A stretch of DNA of 47,069 nt, from positions 1 through 47,069 of the forward strand of contig CAZZEX010000032.1 of NCBI GenBank assembly GCA_964653285.1, written 5' to 3'. Shown one piece after another: positions 1 through 7,160 of the stretch. Source of the stretch: CAZZEX01 sp964653285. Lineage in GTDB: Bacteria > Chloroflexota > Anaerolineae > B4-G1. Position 1 is the first letter of the stretch, and each line of letters opens with the position of its first letter. The notes under the pieces are model-generated. The model did not search any database and was not told the DNA's origin. It was given only the letters and a program-made list of their open reading frames with translations. The position numbers and the translations under genes were made by a program.

Positions 1-575
1 TCATCCACCTCCACCCCGGTCCCCTCCACACACTTCACCAGATTCTGGATCGAAGCGCTGGAACCGATGACGATGTGGGCCTCTACTTCCAACCGGAAAC
101 CATGCATGCCTACCGGGTCGCGCACGCCGTTCTGCCCATCCACCATGTAACCACGGGGGATCATATGCACGACCTCCTGATTATGAGGCACCGCAATAGC
201 ATGCGCAGCATCCAGCACCCGGTCCACGTCCTCTACCGTAATCCCATGCTCGCGGCGGGAGATGCCCACCACTCCACGGCTGTTGAGGGACGAGACATGC
301 GTACCGCTGAGCCCTACGTAAGCCCGCTCAATCTTGTACCCCGACGTACGCTCGGCTTCCTCGACCGAGGCGGCGATGGCCGCCGTGGCATCCGCCACAC
401 TGACCACCACCCCTTTACGAACACCCCGCGAAGGCACCAGGCCTACGCCGATCACACGGACATCCCCCCCCTTCATCCCCCCCGGTAGAGAGGAAAGAGG
501 GGGAGCATCCATCTCGCCCACCAAGGTGCACACCTTGCTGCTGCCCACGTCAATGCCCACGATCGTGTGTCCCAC
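1..575 (-). CDS. ftsA: Cell division protein FtsA, N-terminal part (cut by window edge)
   Basis: Actin-like ATPase that tethers FtsZ to the membrane and recruits later division proteins. The reverse strand gives GHTIVGIDVGSSKVCTLVGE, the phosphate-1 motif of FtsA, followed by the GVRKGVVVSVADATAAI and IERAYVGLSG stretches of the family and a typical 1C subdomain (HMIPRGYMVDGQNGV, then GMHGFRLEVEAHIV). About 191 residues are present and the C-terminal half lies outside the window. I chose a GTG start at 575 because GAGG lies six bases upstream; no ATG is available. An insertion of about 14 residues (starting APPLSSLPGG) after the first motif is encoded by a C/G-run repeat and is not normal for FtsA. 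It is the last visible gene of the dcw operon, downstream of ftsQ; ftsZ would be expected next. Confidence 0.93.
   Translation of the reverse strand, partial: MGHTIVGIDVGSSKVCTLVGEMDAPPLSSLPGGMKGGDVRVIGVGLVPSRGVRKGVVVSVADATAAIAASVEEAERTSGYKIERAYVGLSGTHVSSLNSRGVVGISRREHGITVEDVDRVLDAAHAIAVPHNQEVVHMIPRGYMVDGQNGVRDPVGMHGFRLEVEAHIVIGSSASIQNLVKCVEGTGVEVD
464..506. repeat. C-run/G-run palindromic element inside ftsA
   Basis: Runs of C with a TTCAT spacer are followed by GGAAAGAGGGGGAGC. The same arrangement occurs inside ftsQ at 1003-1047. It keeps the ftsA frame open and adds a non-conserved Pro/Gly segment to the protein. Confidence 0.7.
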
Positions 576-682
576 AATCAGCCTCGCCTGGCAGGTATGG
601 AAACCCGCCCTATTCCTGTGATCTCTCTCCCAACAGTTCGACTAAACTCGCCAAACTTGCAATTCGCCATTCACCATTCGCA

Positions 683-1543
683 TCACCAGTCGTTCGTCAG
701 CGAGTAGTAAGGCGCATCAGCAAAGCGCACGTCTACAAATCGGGGCGTCAAACGCCGCGCTTCCAGGTCAGCCGCCAGCGACTCCAGCACCTGCAACCGT
801 TTGTCCATCCCCGGCCCCTGCCCTACGATTACACGCCAGCCCCGCTCGTCGGTGAGCACTAGCCCCCGGCCCGGTACGTAGTAGAGCAGCGGCGATACGT
901 CCGCTCCAACCGTCCACAACTCGGTCAGCGCGACGCGCACGCGCTCATCCAGCCAACCATCCTCACCCCGCGGCAGCGGTCCCCGCACCAGCCAACCCGC
1001 CGCCCCCCCCCCCTCGTCCCCCCCAACGGGGGGGAAAGAGGGGGAGGCAGGGAAGATGACACCTTCAGCATCAATCCACCACAACTGCCCGTCCTCGTCC
1101 CACATCACCTTCGGCTGCCGTTCCACGACGGTGATGGTGCACTCCGCCGATAGTCCGGCACTCGACACCGGCGGTCGTAGACGACAGACAACCCGTGCGC
1201 TCTCGAGCGTCGGCAGCGCAGCCAGGATACGAGCCGCGATCTCGGTGGGGCGTGCCCACAGAATGTGAAGCCCCGGCAAACCGCTGGCCCTAAAGACCTC
1301 GTCGGGTGATACCCGAACCGCCCCCGCCACATCAGCGTGGTAGACGTAAAAGCGATCATCAAGTGCCAGCCATAGCGCCCCAGCCGCTACCGCAACTAGC
1401 GACAATAAAAGCCAATTGCGAATTGCGAAGCGCGAACCGCGGATTTTCGACGGTCGTCTGACTTGCGCCCGGCCCAGAACTATCGTACCCGCCGTCTCAA
1501 ACCGTTTCTTTTTCTTCCGCCGCTGCCTACGAGATTTCGCCAT
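683..1543 (-). CDS. ftsQ: Cell division protein FtsQ/DivIB
   Basis: Bitopic membrane protein of the divisome that binds FtsL and FtsB. The 286 residues show a very basic cytoplasmic tail (residues 1-35, RRQRRKKKKRF), one membrane segment at about 44-61, a POTRA domain at about 65-135 (VSPDEVFRASGLPGLHILWA) and a C-terminal beta domain. The ATG at 1543 is three bases past the ddl stop, so the two genes are translationally close. The protein carries two odd segments: IRGSRFAIRNW just before the membrane helix, encoded by an AATTGCG repeat, and a Pro/Gly-rich stretch at about residues 165-180 encoded by a C-run/G-run repeat. Both look like in-frame repeat insertions. The family assignment rests on topology, POTRA pattern and position between ddl and ftsA. 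Confidence 0.9.
   Translation of the reverse strand: MAKSRRQRRKKKKRFETAGTIVLGRAQVRRPSKIRGSRFAIRNWLLLSLVAVAAGALWLALDDRFYVYHADVAGAVRVSPDEVFRASGLPGLHILWARPTEIAARILAALPTLESARVVCRLRPPVSSAGLSAECTITVVERQPKVMWDEDGQLWWIDAEGVIFPASPSFPPVGGDEGGGAAGWLVRGPLPRGEDGWLDERVRVALTELWTVGADVSPLLYYVPGRGLVLTDERGWRVIVGQGPGMDKRLQVLESLAADLEARRLTPRFVDVRFADAPYYSLTNDW
1003..1047. repeat. C-run/G-run palindromic element inside ftsQ
   Basis: Eleven C residues, TCGT, seven C, AA, then a G run and AAAGAGGGGGAGG. It is homologous to the element in ftsA (464-506) and stays in frame in ftsQ. Confidence 0.7.
1414..1441. repeat. AATTGCG repeat inside ftsQ
   Basis: Two AATTGCG units followed by AAGCGCGAACCGCGG. A related AATTGCAAATTGCGAATTACG stretch lies inside murD (from about 8590), and the encoded peptides are alike (IRGSRFAIRN and IRNSQFAIRG). 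Confidence 0.55.
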
Positions 1544-1559
1544 TGTTCATTGTTCATTG
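1541..1559. repeat. Heptamer TTCATTG repeat at the ddl/ftsQ junction
   Basis: CATTG followed by two TTCATTG units. On the coding strand it reads AATGAACAATGAACAATG and supplies both the ddl stop (C-terminus NEQ) and the ftsQ ATG. It is the same heptamer as the 26-copy array at 3877-4058. Confidence 0.75.
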
Positions 1560-2686
1560 CTTGGTGGTTGATACGAAGTCTCTGAGCGTCCTTTGTCCCG
1601 ATACCGCTCAAGCGCCAACTCAATCAGCCGGTCAATCAACTCTGGATAAGGGATACCGCTGGCCTCCCATAACTTGGGATACATGCTGATCGCGGTGAAA
1701 CCTGGTATAGTGTTCAGTTCGCCAACGTACAACTCCCCCGTCTCGCCGGAGAGCAGGAAGTCGGCCCGCGCCATTCCAGCGCAGTCAATCGCCCTGTAGG
1801 CCCGCACTGCCAGGTCCCGCACCCGTTCGGCCGTGTCCGGTGGGATTGGAGCGGGGATCAGTAGTTTCGACGCCTCATCGCCGTTGTCAATGTACTTGGC
1901 CTCGTAACTGTAGAACTCCCGGCTGGGGATAACCTCGCCCGGCACTGAGGCGATGGGGTCATCGTTACCCAACACGCTGACCTCAATCTCCCGCGCTGCT
2001 GGCACGGCCGCCTCAATCAGCAGTTTGCGGTCGTACCTGGCTGCCTCGGCCAGCCCCCGGCCCAGCCCCTCCCGGTCGCGACACTTGCTGATGCCGACGC
2101 TGGAGCCCAGGTTGGCCGGCTTAGTGAAGACTGGATAGCCCAGCGCCCCCTCGGCCCGGTACATCACCTCCTCCGGGTGCGCCTCCCACTCCTTCCGCTT
2201 GACCAGAAGATAGTCTACTATCGGCAGGCCGTGGGCCCGCATCACGTCCTTAAAGACAGCCTTGTCCAGACCCAACGCCGAGCCCATCACGCCTGCGCCC
2301 ACGTAGGGAATGCCGGCAAGTTCCAGCAGCCCCTGGACCGTGCCATCCTCGCCATACGGCCCGTGCAGGACAGGGAATACGACGTCGAGTTCCGCCAGCC
2401 GCGTCGCTTCGACCGCTCGCTCCGTGTCTTCGAGCCGCATCAGGCCGCGCCGGGATGGATCACCCAACAACGCGACGGGCTGGCTTACGCCTGCGTCGCC
2501 TGCCTCCAGCGCCTTGAGCGGGTCACCTGAGGCGATCCAGCACCCCTCCTTGGTGATGCCGATGGGCACGATCTCGTACTTCTCCTTGTCCATCGCACGC
2601 ATCACGGAGCGAGCGGAAGCCAGGCTAACCTCGTGCTCTCCCGACCGCCCGCCGAAGATCACCCCTACGCGGATCTTTTGTGCCAT
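1547..2686 (-). CDS. ddl: D-alanine--D-alanine ligase
   Basis: ATP-grasp enzyme joining two D-alanines for the peptidoglycan pentapeptide, in the cytoplasm. The 379 residues contain the N-terminal VIFGGRSGEHEVSLASA motif, VFPVLHGPYGEDGTVQG, the ATP-grasp KPANLGSSVGISK, EFYSYEAKY and GELNTIPGFT. The tyrosine of YSYEAKY is the residue expected for D-Ala-D-Ala rather than D-Ala-D-Lac specificity. The ATG at 2686 is preceded by a strong AGGAGG. It sits 12 bp after murB and directly before ftsQ. The last residues (SNEQ) and the stop come from a heptamer repeat that also ends murC, so the native C-terminus may have been replaced. Confidence 0.97.
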   Translation of the reverse strand: MAQKIRVGVIFGGRSGEHEVSLASARSVMRAMDKEKYEIVPIGITKEGCWIASGDPLKALEAGDAGVSQPVALLGDPSRRGLMRLEDTERAVEATRLAELDVVFPVLHGPYGEDGTVQGLLELAGIPYVGAGVMGSALGLDKAVFKDVMRAHGLPIVDYLLVKRKEWEAHPEEVMYRAEGALGYPVFTKPANLGSSVGISKCRDREGLGRGLAEAARYDRKLLIEAAVPAAREIEVSVLGNDDPIASVPGEVIPSREFYSYEAKYIDNGDEASKLLIPAPIPPDTAERVRDLAVRAYRAIDCAGMARADFLLSGETGELYVGELNTIPGFTAISMYPKLWEASGIPYPELIDRLIELALERYRDKGRSETSYQPPSNEQ

Positions 2687-2698
2687 CGCCCTCCCCTC

Positions 2699-3619
2699 CT
2701 ACCAACCCACCAACTCAATCTCCAATTCCAGTTCCATCCCGAACTGCCGCTTCACCTCCGCCCGCGCATGCTCAATAAGCGCCAGCACGTCCGCTGCGGT
2801 CGCATCACCGGTATTCATTAAAAAGTTACCATGCAGTTCCGAAATCTGTGCTCCTCCGACACGGTATCCCCGCAGCCCGGCCTGCTCAATGAGATACCCC
2901 GCGTGGCTGCCTGGCGGGTTCTTGAATGTCGAGCCCATCGTCGCCCCGGCCGGATGGCGCGTCTGGCGCCACTCCAGGATCTCATCCGCCCGCGCCGCCA
3001 GCGCCTCCGGGTCCTCCTGCTGCAGGTCAAAGGTCGCCGCCAATACCACGGGCCGCTGGTTACCCATCGTCTCTCGCTTGATCCGGCTCAACCGGTACTC
3101 GAACTCGAACCACTCCGCAGGCCTTTCCACGACCTCGCCATCCGGCTCCAGCACCGTCGCGCTGCGCAGCATACTGGCAACGTCGCCCTCGAAAGCACCC
3201 GCGTTACCCACCACTGCCCCGCCTACCGTCCCCGGCAGCCCCGCCGCCCATTCCAGCCCTGCCAGCCCGCACTCGATCGCCTCACGGGCCAGCACGGCCA
3301 GCAGCGCGCCTGCCTCGGCCCACGCCACCCCTGTGGCAAGATCGAACTTGATGCGCGCCGCCCGATTGACGATCACCAGCCCGCGCACCCCGCTGTCTGC
3401 GACGAGCACGTTGCAGCCGCCACCCAACAACCGCCAGTCCACACCAAACGAGCGCGCCAGTCCCACCGCCCTGACCACTTCGTCTACGCTCTCACACACG
3501 ACCAGCAAGTCGGCCGGGCCGCCGACGCGCATGGCGGTGTAGTACGCCAGCGGTTCATCGCGCCGGGCGCTCCGCCCCAACGCTACAGCCAGCGCGTCCA
3601 GGCCGGAACTAGCAATCAC
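2699..3619 (-). CDS. murB: UDP-N-acetylenolpyruvoylglucosamine reductase MurB
   Basis: FAD enzyme that reduces UDP-GlcNAc-enolpyruvate to UDP-MurNAc. The 306 residues show the FAD-binding YTAMRVGGPADLLVV, LLGGGCNVLVAD, AGLPGTVGGAVVGNAGAFEG and the active-site region GSTFKNPPG followed by AGYLIEQAGL, with a glutamate-rich C-terminus. Start is GTG at 3619 with AAGGAG a few bases upstream; no better ATG exists. The gene follows murC, separated by 426 bp holding the heptamer array, a long gap for this operon. A short basic reading frame (3609-3713) overlaps its start. Confidence 0.96.
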   Translation of the reverse strand: MIASSGLDALAVALGRSARRDEPLAYYTAMRVGGPADLLVVCESVDEVVRAVGLARSFGVDWRLLGGGCNVLVADSGVRGLVIVNRAARIKFDLATGVAWAEAGALLAVLAREAIECGLAGLEWAAGLPGTVGGAVVGNAGAFEGDVASMLRSATVLEPDGEVVERPAEWFEFEYRLSRIKRETMGNQRPVVLAATFDLQQEDPEALAARADEILEWRQTRHPAGATMGSTFKNPPGSHAGYLIEQAGLRGYRVGGAQISELHGNFLMNTGDATAADVLALIEHARAEVKRQFGMELELEIELVGW

Positions 3620-3713
3620 CTTGCTCCTTAATCTTCACCAGCCGCAACTTGAACGCCATCACCTCACACTCGAATCCGCGCCGGGCGCGTTTCCGCTTCC
3701 GCACGCTCTTCAA
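3609..3713 (-). CDS. Possible 34-residue basic leader peptide overlapping murB
   Basis: A TTG codon at 3713 is preceded by a very good ribosome site (GGAGG, four bases away) and opens a 34-codon frame, beginning MKSVRKRKRARRGFE and ending KIKEQGDC, whose stop lies inside murB. The overlap would allow coupling of murB translation after the repeat-filled gap. The peptide is not recognised; the gene call is speculative and rests on the ribosome site and the overlap only. Confidence 0.3.
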   Translation of the reverse strand: MKSVRKRKRARRGFECEVMAFKLRLVKIKEQGDC

Positions 3714-3876
3714 TCGTCCTCCCAGCCGCCCACCTCTCTCATTTCCCTCTGTCCCTTCCACCCTCATCACTTTGCCTCCTGCCTCCCGCCCCCCACCTCA
3801 TTGCACCCTGCCTCCTGCTTCCCGCCCCCTCCCCCATTGCGCCCTGCCCCCTGCTTCTTGCTTCCTTGCCCCACTG
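3620..3876. other. Pyrimidine-rich non-coding stretch between murB and the heptamer array
   Basis: Apart from the possible leader peptide at its left end, this stretch is C/T-rich on the plus strand with irregular CCTGCCTCC and CTTCCCGCC units. I see no conserved gene, promoter or hairpin in it. Confidence 0.6.
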
Positions 3877-4058
3877 CTCATTGTTCATTATTCATTGTTC
3901 ATTGTTCATTGTTCATTGTTCATTGCTCATTGTTCATTGCCCATTGTTCATTGTTCATTGCTCATTGTTCATTATTCATTGTTCATTGTTCATTGTTCAT
4001 TGCTCATTGTTCATTGCTCATTGTTCATTGTTCATTGTTCATTGTTCATTGCTCATTG
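3877..4058. repeat. Tandem array of 26 heptamers (TTCATTG)
   Basis: The 182 bases split exactly into 26 seven-base units. Most are TTCATTG, with interspersed CTCATTG, TTCATTA and one CCCATTG; a further degenerate unit CCCAGTG follows. Seven is not a multiple of three, so the array opens frames in all three phases on the plus strand, which are low-complexity artefacts. On the operon's coding strand every TTCATTG unit contains an overlapping ATG and TGA (CAATGAA). The first units met by murC give its C-terminal NEQ and stop. Confidence 0.95.
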
Positions 4059-5443
4059 CCCAGTGCTTCCAACAGCCACTCCCCCACCCTATACCCATCC
4101 CCCGCCCCCAGCGTCAGCACCACGTCACCAGGTCGCACCTCGGTGCCCAGCCACACCACCGCCTCATCCAGCGATACTGCACAGCGAGCGTCGGGGTGCT
4201 GCATCGCTGCCACCACGTCGGCACTGCTGACGCCCAGCGTGTCGGTCTCGCGGGCAGCATAAATGGGCAACACGATGACGTGGTCGGCCATGCCGAACGC
4301 CTGTGCAAAGCCCGCCAGCAGCGTCTTGGTGCGACTGTAGGTGTGGGGCTGCCACACCGCCCACACGGGGCGGCGGGGGAAACGCTGTCGCGCTACCAGG
4401 AGCGTGGCCCGGATCTGCGTCGGGTGATGCGCATAATCGTCCACCACGACCACGCCGCCAGCCTGGCCCTTGACCTCGAAACGCCGCCTCACCCCGCGAA
4501 ACTCGGTCAGGGCATCCCTCGCTACACGAAAGGGAACGTCGAGAAAGTCCGCCACTGCCAGGGCTGCCACCGCGTTGGAAGCGTTATGGGCACCGGGCAG
4601 CCGCAGCCGCACCAGCCCCAGCACCTGCCCGGTTTTATTGCCTGGGCACACAGCCAGGAAATCCACGCCCCCGGCGAAGTTGGGCCGTACCTCCTCGGCC
4701 CGCCACTCCGCCCCCTTTCCCAATCCGAAGAACGTGACCGCCATACCCGCAGCCTGCCGTCGCTCGCCGAGTTCCCGCGTCACCGCGTCATCCCAGCAGA
4801 CCACCAGCAGCCCATCACGCGGCACCAGCGCCGCAAATTCCTCAAACGCGGCCCGGAAATCTGCAAAAGTCGGATAGCAGTCCGGGTGATCGTGCTCGAC
4901 GTTAGTCACCACAGCCACCCTGGGCGTCAGGCCAAGAAAGGTGCGGTCGTACTCGTCCGCCTCGATGACGAAAAGCGGCCCCTCTCCCGCGCGGGCGTTC
5001 GTCCCCAGTTCTGCGATCACTCCGCCGACGACAAAAGTCGGATCGCGCCCAGCCTCCAGAAGGATGAAGGAGATCATCGCCGTCGTCGTCGTCTTACCGT
5101 GCGTACCGGCCACCGCCACCCCCAGCCGTCCGTTCATCATCTGACCGAGAAACTCCGGCCGTTTCAACACCGGGATGCCGGCTGCCCGCGCCGCCTGCAC
5201 CTCGACGTTCTCCGACGGCACAGCCGATGAGACGATCACCACGTCTACACCGGCCACGTTTTCCGCCCGGTGTCCGGCGAAGACGCGGGCGCCGTCTCGT
5301 GCCAGCGCCTCCGCGACCGGCGAAAGCACCAGGTCGGAACCGGAGACCTCCGCCCCCTGCTCCAGCAGCACGCGGGCGATGGCCGAAAGCCCCGCACCGC
5401 CGATGCCTATGAAGTGCACATGCCTGCCGCTCAACTTGTCCAT
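4046..5443 (-). CDS. murC: UDP-N-acetylmuramate--L-alanine ligase MurC
   Basis: Cytoplasmic ATP-dependent ligase adding the first amino acid to UDP-MurNAc. The 465 residues show the N-terminal Rossmann motif HFIGIGGAGLSAIARVL, the P-loop GTHGKTTTTAMI, VIEADEYDRTFL, the NVEHDHPDCYP motif and the C-terminal DDYAHHPTQI signature of MurC. The ATG is at 5443, seven bases after the CvpA-like stop. The C-terminus ends ALGNEQ with the stop inside the heptamer array; the same NEQ ending occurs in Ddl. Confidence 0.97.
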   Translation of the reverse strand: MDKLSGRHVHFIGIGGAGLSAIARVLLEQGAEVSGSDLVLSPVAEALARDGARVFAGHRAENVAGVDVVIVSSAVPSENVEVQAARAAGIPVLKRPEFLGQMMNGRLGVAVAGTHGKTTTTAMISFILLEAGRDPTFVVGGVIAELGTNARAGEGPLFVIEADEYDRTFLGLTPRVAVVTNVEHDHPDCYPTFADFRAAFEEFAALVPRDGLLVVCWDDAVTRELGERRQAAGMAVTFFGLGKGAEWRAEEVRPNFAGGVDFLAVCPGNKTGQVLGLVRLRLPGAHNASNAVAALAVADFLDVPFRVARDALTEFRGVRRRFEVKGQAGGVVVVDDYAHHPTQIRATLLVARQRFPRRPVWAVWQPHTYSRTKTLLAGFAQAFGMADHVIVLPIYAARETDTLGVSSADVVAAMQHPDARCAVSLDEAVVWLGTEVRPGDVVLTLGAGDGYRVGEWLLEALGNEQ

Positions 5444-5449
5444 CGTCTT

Positions 5450-5983
5450 TCAAACAATAGCCACGATGACGAATAGGAAAAACACTACCACCAGGTACGG
5501 CAGCCAAGGCTTCAGGACAATTAGGGGCAAGTACTTCTGCGCCAGCATGATGGCCTCCCACCCACCTGGCGGTGTCTGGATCAGATTGGGGAATGGGTAG
5601 CCACAATCCTGCAAGAAGAACCAAACAGTGCCCGCTACCAGGTATCCGTTCACTACACCTACCACCACACCTAACAGCGTATCCTGAAGCCTAGCACGTA
5701 CCTTGGCGGTCAGCTTTCCCCGAGTGGCCGCTGCAGCCAGTGTAGGCCCCTGGTAGGAGAAGAAAACTATCACCAGAAAGATTGCTGTCTTGATGCCAAA
5801 GTACTGAGCGGGGGTGGCGGTCTCGGGAAAGAAGCCTTCCAAGGTGGGGCCTAGTAGGTTGATGGCAAAAAGGGCCAGAACAATGCCAGCCGCTGCCACA
5901 ATCTCCTTGGCCCAGCCGCGCATCGCCCCGATGATGGCAAAGAAAGCAACAAACACCCAGAACACTGCCTGTATCGTGACCAC
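5450..5983 (-). CDS. CvpA-like membrane protein
   Basis: A 177-residue protein with about four hydrophobic segments (near residues 5-20, 28-45, 65-80 and 100-125) and a last one at the C-terminus (LPYLVVVFFLFVIVAIV). The pattern MRGWAKEIVAAAGIVLALFAI resembles the start of CvpA/colicin V production family proteins. Start is GTG at 5983 with GGAGG six bases upstream. It sits between murG and murC, an unusual gene for a dcw cluster, which suggests an envelope role. The family call is from topology and the N-terminal motif only; its biochemical role is unknown. Confidence 0.6.
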   Translation of the reverse strand: MVTIQAVFWVFVAFFAIIGAMRGWAKEIVAAAGIVLALFAINLLGPTLEGFFPETATPAQYFGIKTAIFLVIVFFSYQGPTLAAAATRGKLTAKVRARLQDTLLGVVVGVVNGYLVAGTVWFFLQDCGYPFPNLIQTPPGGWEAIMLAQKYLPLIVLKPWLPYLVVVFFLFVIVAIV

Positions 5984-5999
5984 AGCCGGCCTCCCGCCT

Positions 6000-7160
6000 T
6001 CACGTATGTACGCTGCCCCCAGCCAATGCCCTCAACTCACCTGCCAGCCGCGCCGCTGCATCAGGACGAGCTAGCGCCCGCATCCGCTCCGCCATCTCTC
6101 CCAACGCCACCTGGTCGCTCAGCAGACGGTGGAGTGTGGGCAACAACTCCTCGCCCAGCCGCTCATCCTCCAGCACGACCGCCGCCCCCCGCCCAGCCAG
6201 CCACTCAGCGTTGACCCGCTGGTAGCGCCAGGCGTGCGGATACGGTACCAACACCGCGGGCAACCCAAAGAAGGGCAACTCCCCCAGCGTCGAGGCCCCC
6301 GCCCGGTAGACCGCCAGATCTGCCGCCGCCAGCGCAAGTCCCATCTCATGCAGGTAGGGGAAGGCGTGGTAGCGAGCCTCCAACGCCGCCGGTAGCACCT
6401 CGTGTCGCTCTGTCACCCACGGCCAATCCAGTTCCCCACTCACGTGCACCACCTGCGCCAGTTCCAACACCTGCTCCAGTACCCTGCTCAACGCCTGGTT
6501 GATCCCGCGTGCGCCCCGGCTCCCGCCCATCACCAAGAGCACCGGCACGTCGGGCACTAATCTCAATGAATTTCGCGCTTCCGCCAGATCAAGGTTGTGG
6601 AACTCGGCCCGCACCGGGTAGCCGGTCACCACCACCTTGTGGACTGGGAAGTAGGCCCGCGAATCCTCCACCGTCACCGCCACCCGCGCCGCCAAGCGGG
6701 CGATAAAGCGTGCTGCCCAGCCTGGCTCGACGTCGGGCAGGTAGACCAGGATAGACACCCGCAACGTCCAGGCAGCCAACGCCGCCGGCACACTGGCGTA
6801 CCCGCCGGTCGCAAACAGCGCCGCTGGTCGCTCCCGACGTCCTAACCGGTACGCGGCACTCCATCCCTGCATTAACTTGATCAGGTTCCACGCCGCCCGC
6901 CAGGGGGCCAACCCGTGCACGCCACCCGCTGGCACCCCCACGAAGCGCAGGCCGGCTCGCTTGACCAGCCGCTCCTCTACACCTCCCTCCCTACCGACGT
7001 AAAGAATCTCAAGCACATCAGAAACCTGGCTTTTTGCCAGGCCAGGAACCAGATTTTCTGGAAAGAACCTGGTTTCTCTCTCAGCGACCAGTGCCTGTAC
7101 GACGGCCAGACCGGGGTAGACGTGTCCCCCCGTTCCCCCACCTGCGATCCAGACTTGCAC
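6000..7160 (-). CDS. murG: MurG glycosyltransferase (lipid II synthesis)
   Basis: Transfers GlcNAc to lipid I at the inner face of the membrane, making lipid II. Motifs are WIAGGGTGGHVYPGLAV at the N-terminus, LYVGREGGVEERLV, ATGGYASVPAALAAW, LLVMGGSRGARGINQ and YRAGASTLGELPFFGLPAVLVPYP. The 386 residues exceed the usual 355-370 because of an insertion of about 20 residues (ETRFFPENLVPGLAKS) between the first helix and LYVGREGG; it is encoded by a palindromic repeat at 7021-7076. Start is GTG at 7160, which lies 80 bp inside the 3' end of ftsW, a long overlap. Confidence 0.96.
   Translation of the reverse strand: MQVWIAGGGTGGHVYPGLAVVQALVAERETRFFPENLVPGLAKSQVSDVLEILYVGREGGVEERLVKRAGLRFVGVPAGGVHGLAPWRAAWNLIKLMQGWSAAYRLGRRERPAALFATGGYASVPAALAAWTLRVSILVYLPDVEPGWAARFIARLAARVAVTVEDSRAYFPVHKVVVTGYPVRAEFHNLDLAEARNSLRLVPDVPVLLVMGGSRGARGINQALSRVLEQVLELAQVVHVSGELDWPWVTERHEVLPAALEARYHAFPYLHEMGLALAAADLAVYRAGASTLGELPFFGLPAVLVPYPHAWRYQRVNAEWLAGRGAAVVLEDERLGEELLPTLHRLLSDQVALGEMAERMRALARPDAAARLAGELRALAGGSVHT
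7021..7076. repeat. GAAACC...GGTTTC palindromic element inside murG
   Basis: A 56-bp stretch bounded by GAAACCTGG and CCTGGTTTC with internal GCCAGGCCAGG and AACCAGA. A shorter relative with the same ends lies upstream of the murD-side small gene at 10203-10233. It is in frame in murG and accounts for its extra residues. Confidence 0.75.

Noticed and set aside
2310..3542. 410-residue plus-strand frame across ddl and murB
   Set aside because: It is antisense to two genes with complete enzyme motifs and is Ser/Pro-rich, as expected for a shadow of GC-rich coding sequence.
3877..4058. CRISPR array
   Set aside because: The units are adjacent seven-base repeats with no spacers and no cas genes nearby.
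3621..4262. Long plus-strand frames across the heptamer array encoding HCSLFIV repeats
   Set aside because: They are produced by the tandem repeat itself, which leaves all three phases open, and overlap murC; no ribosome site or conserved sequence.
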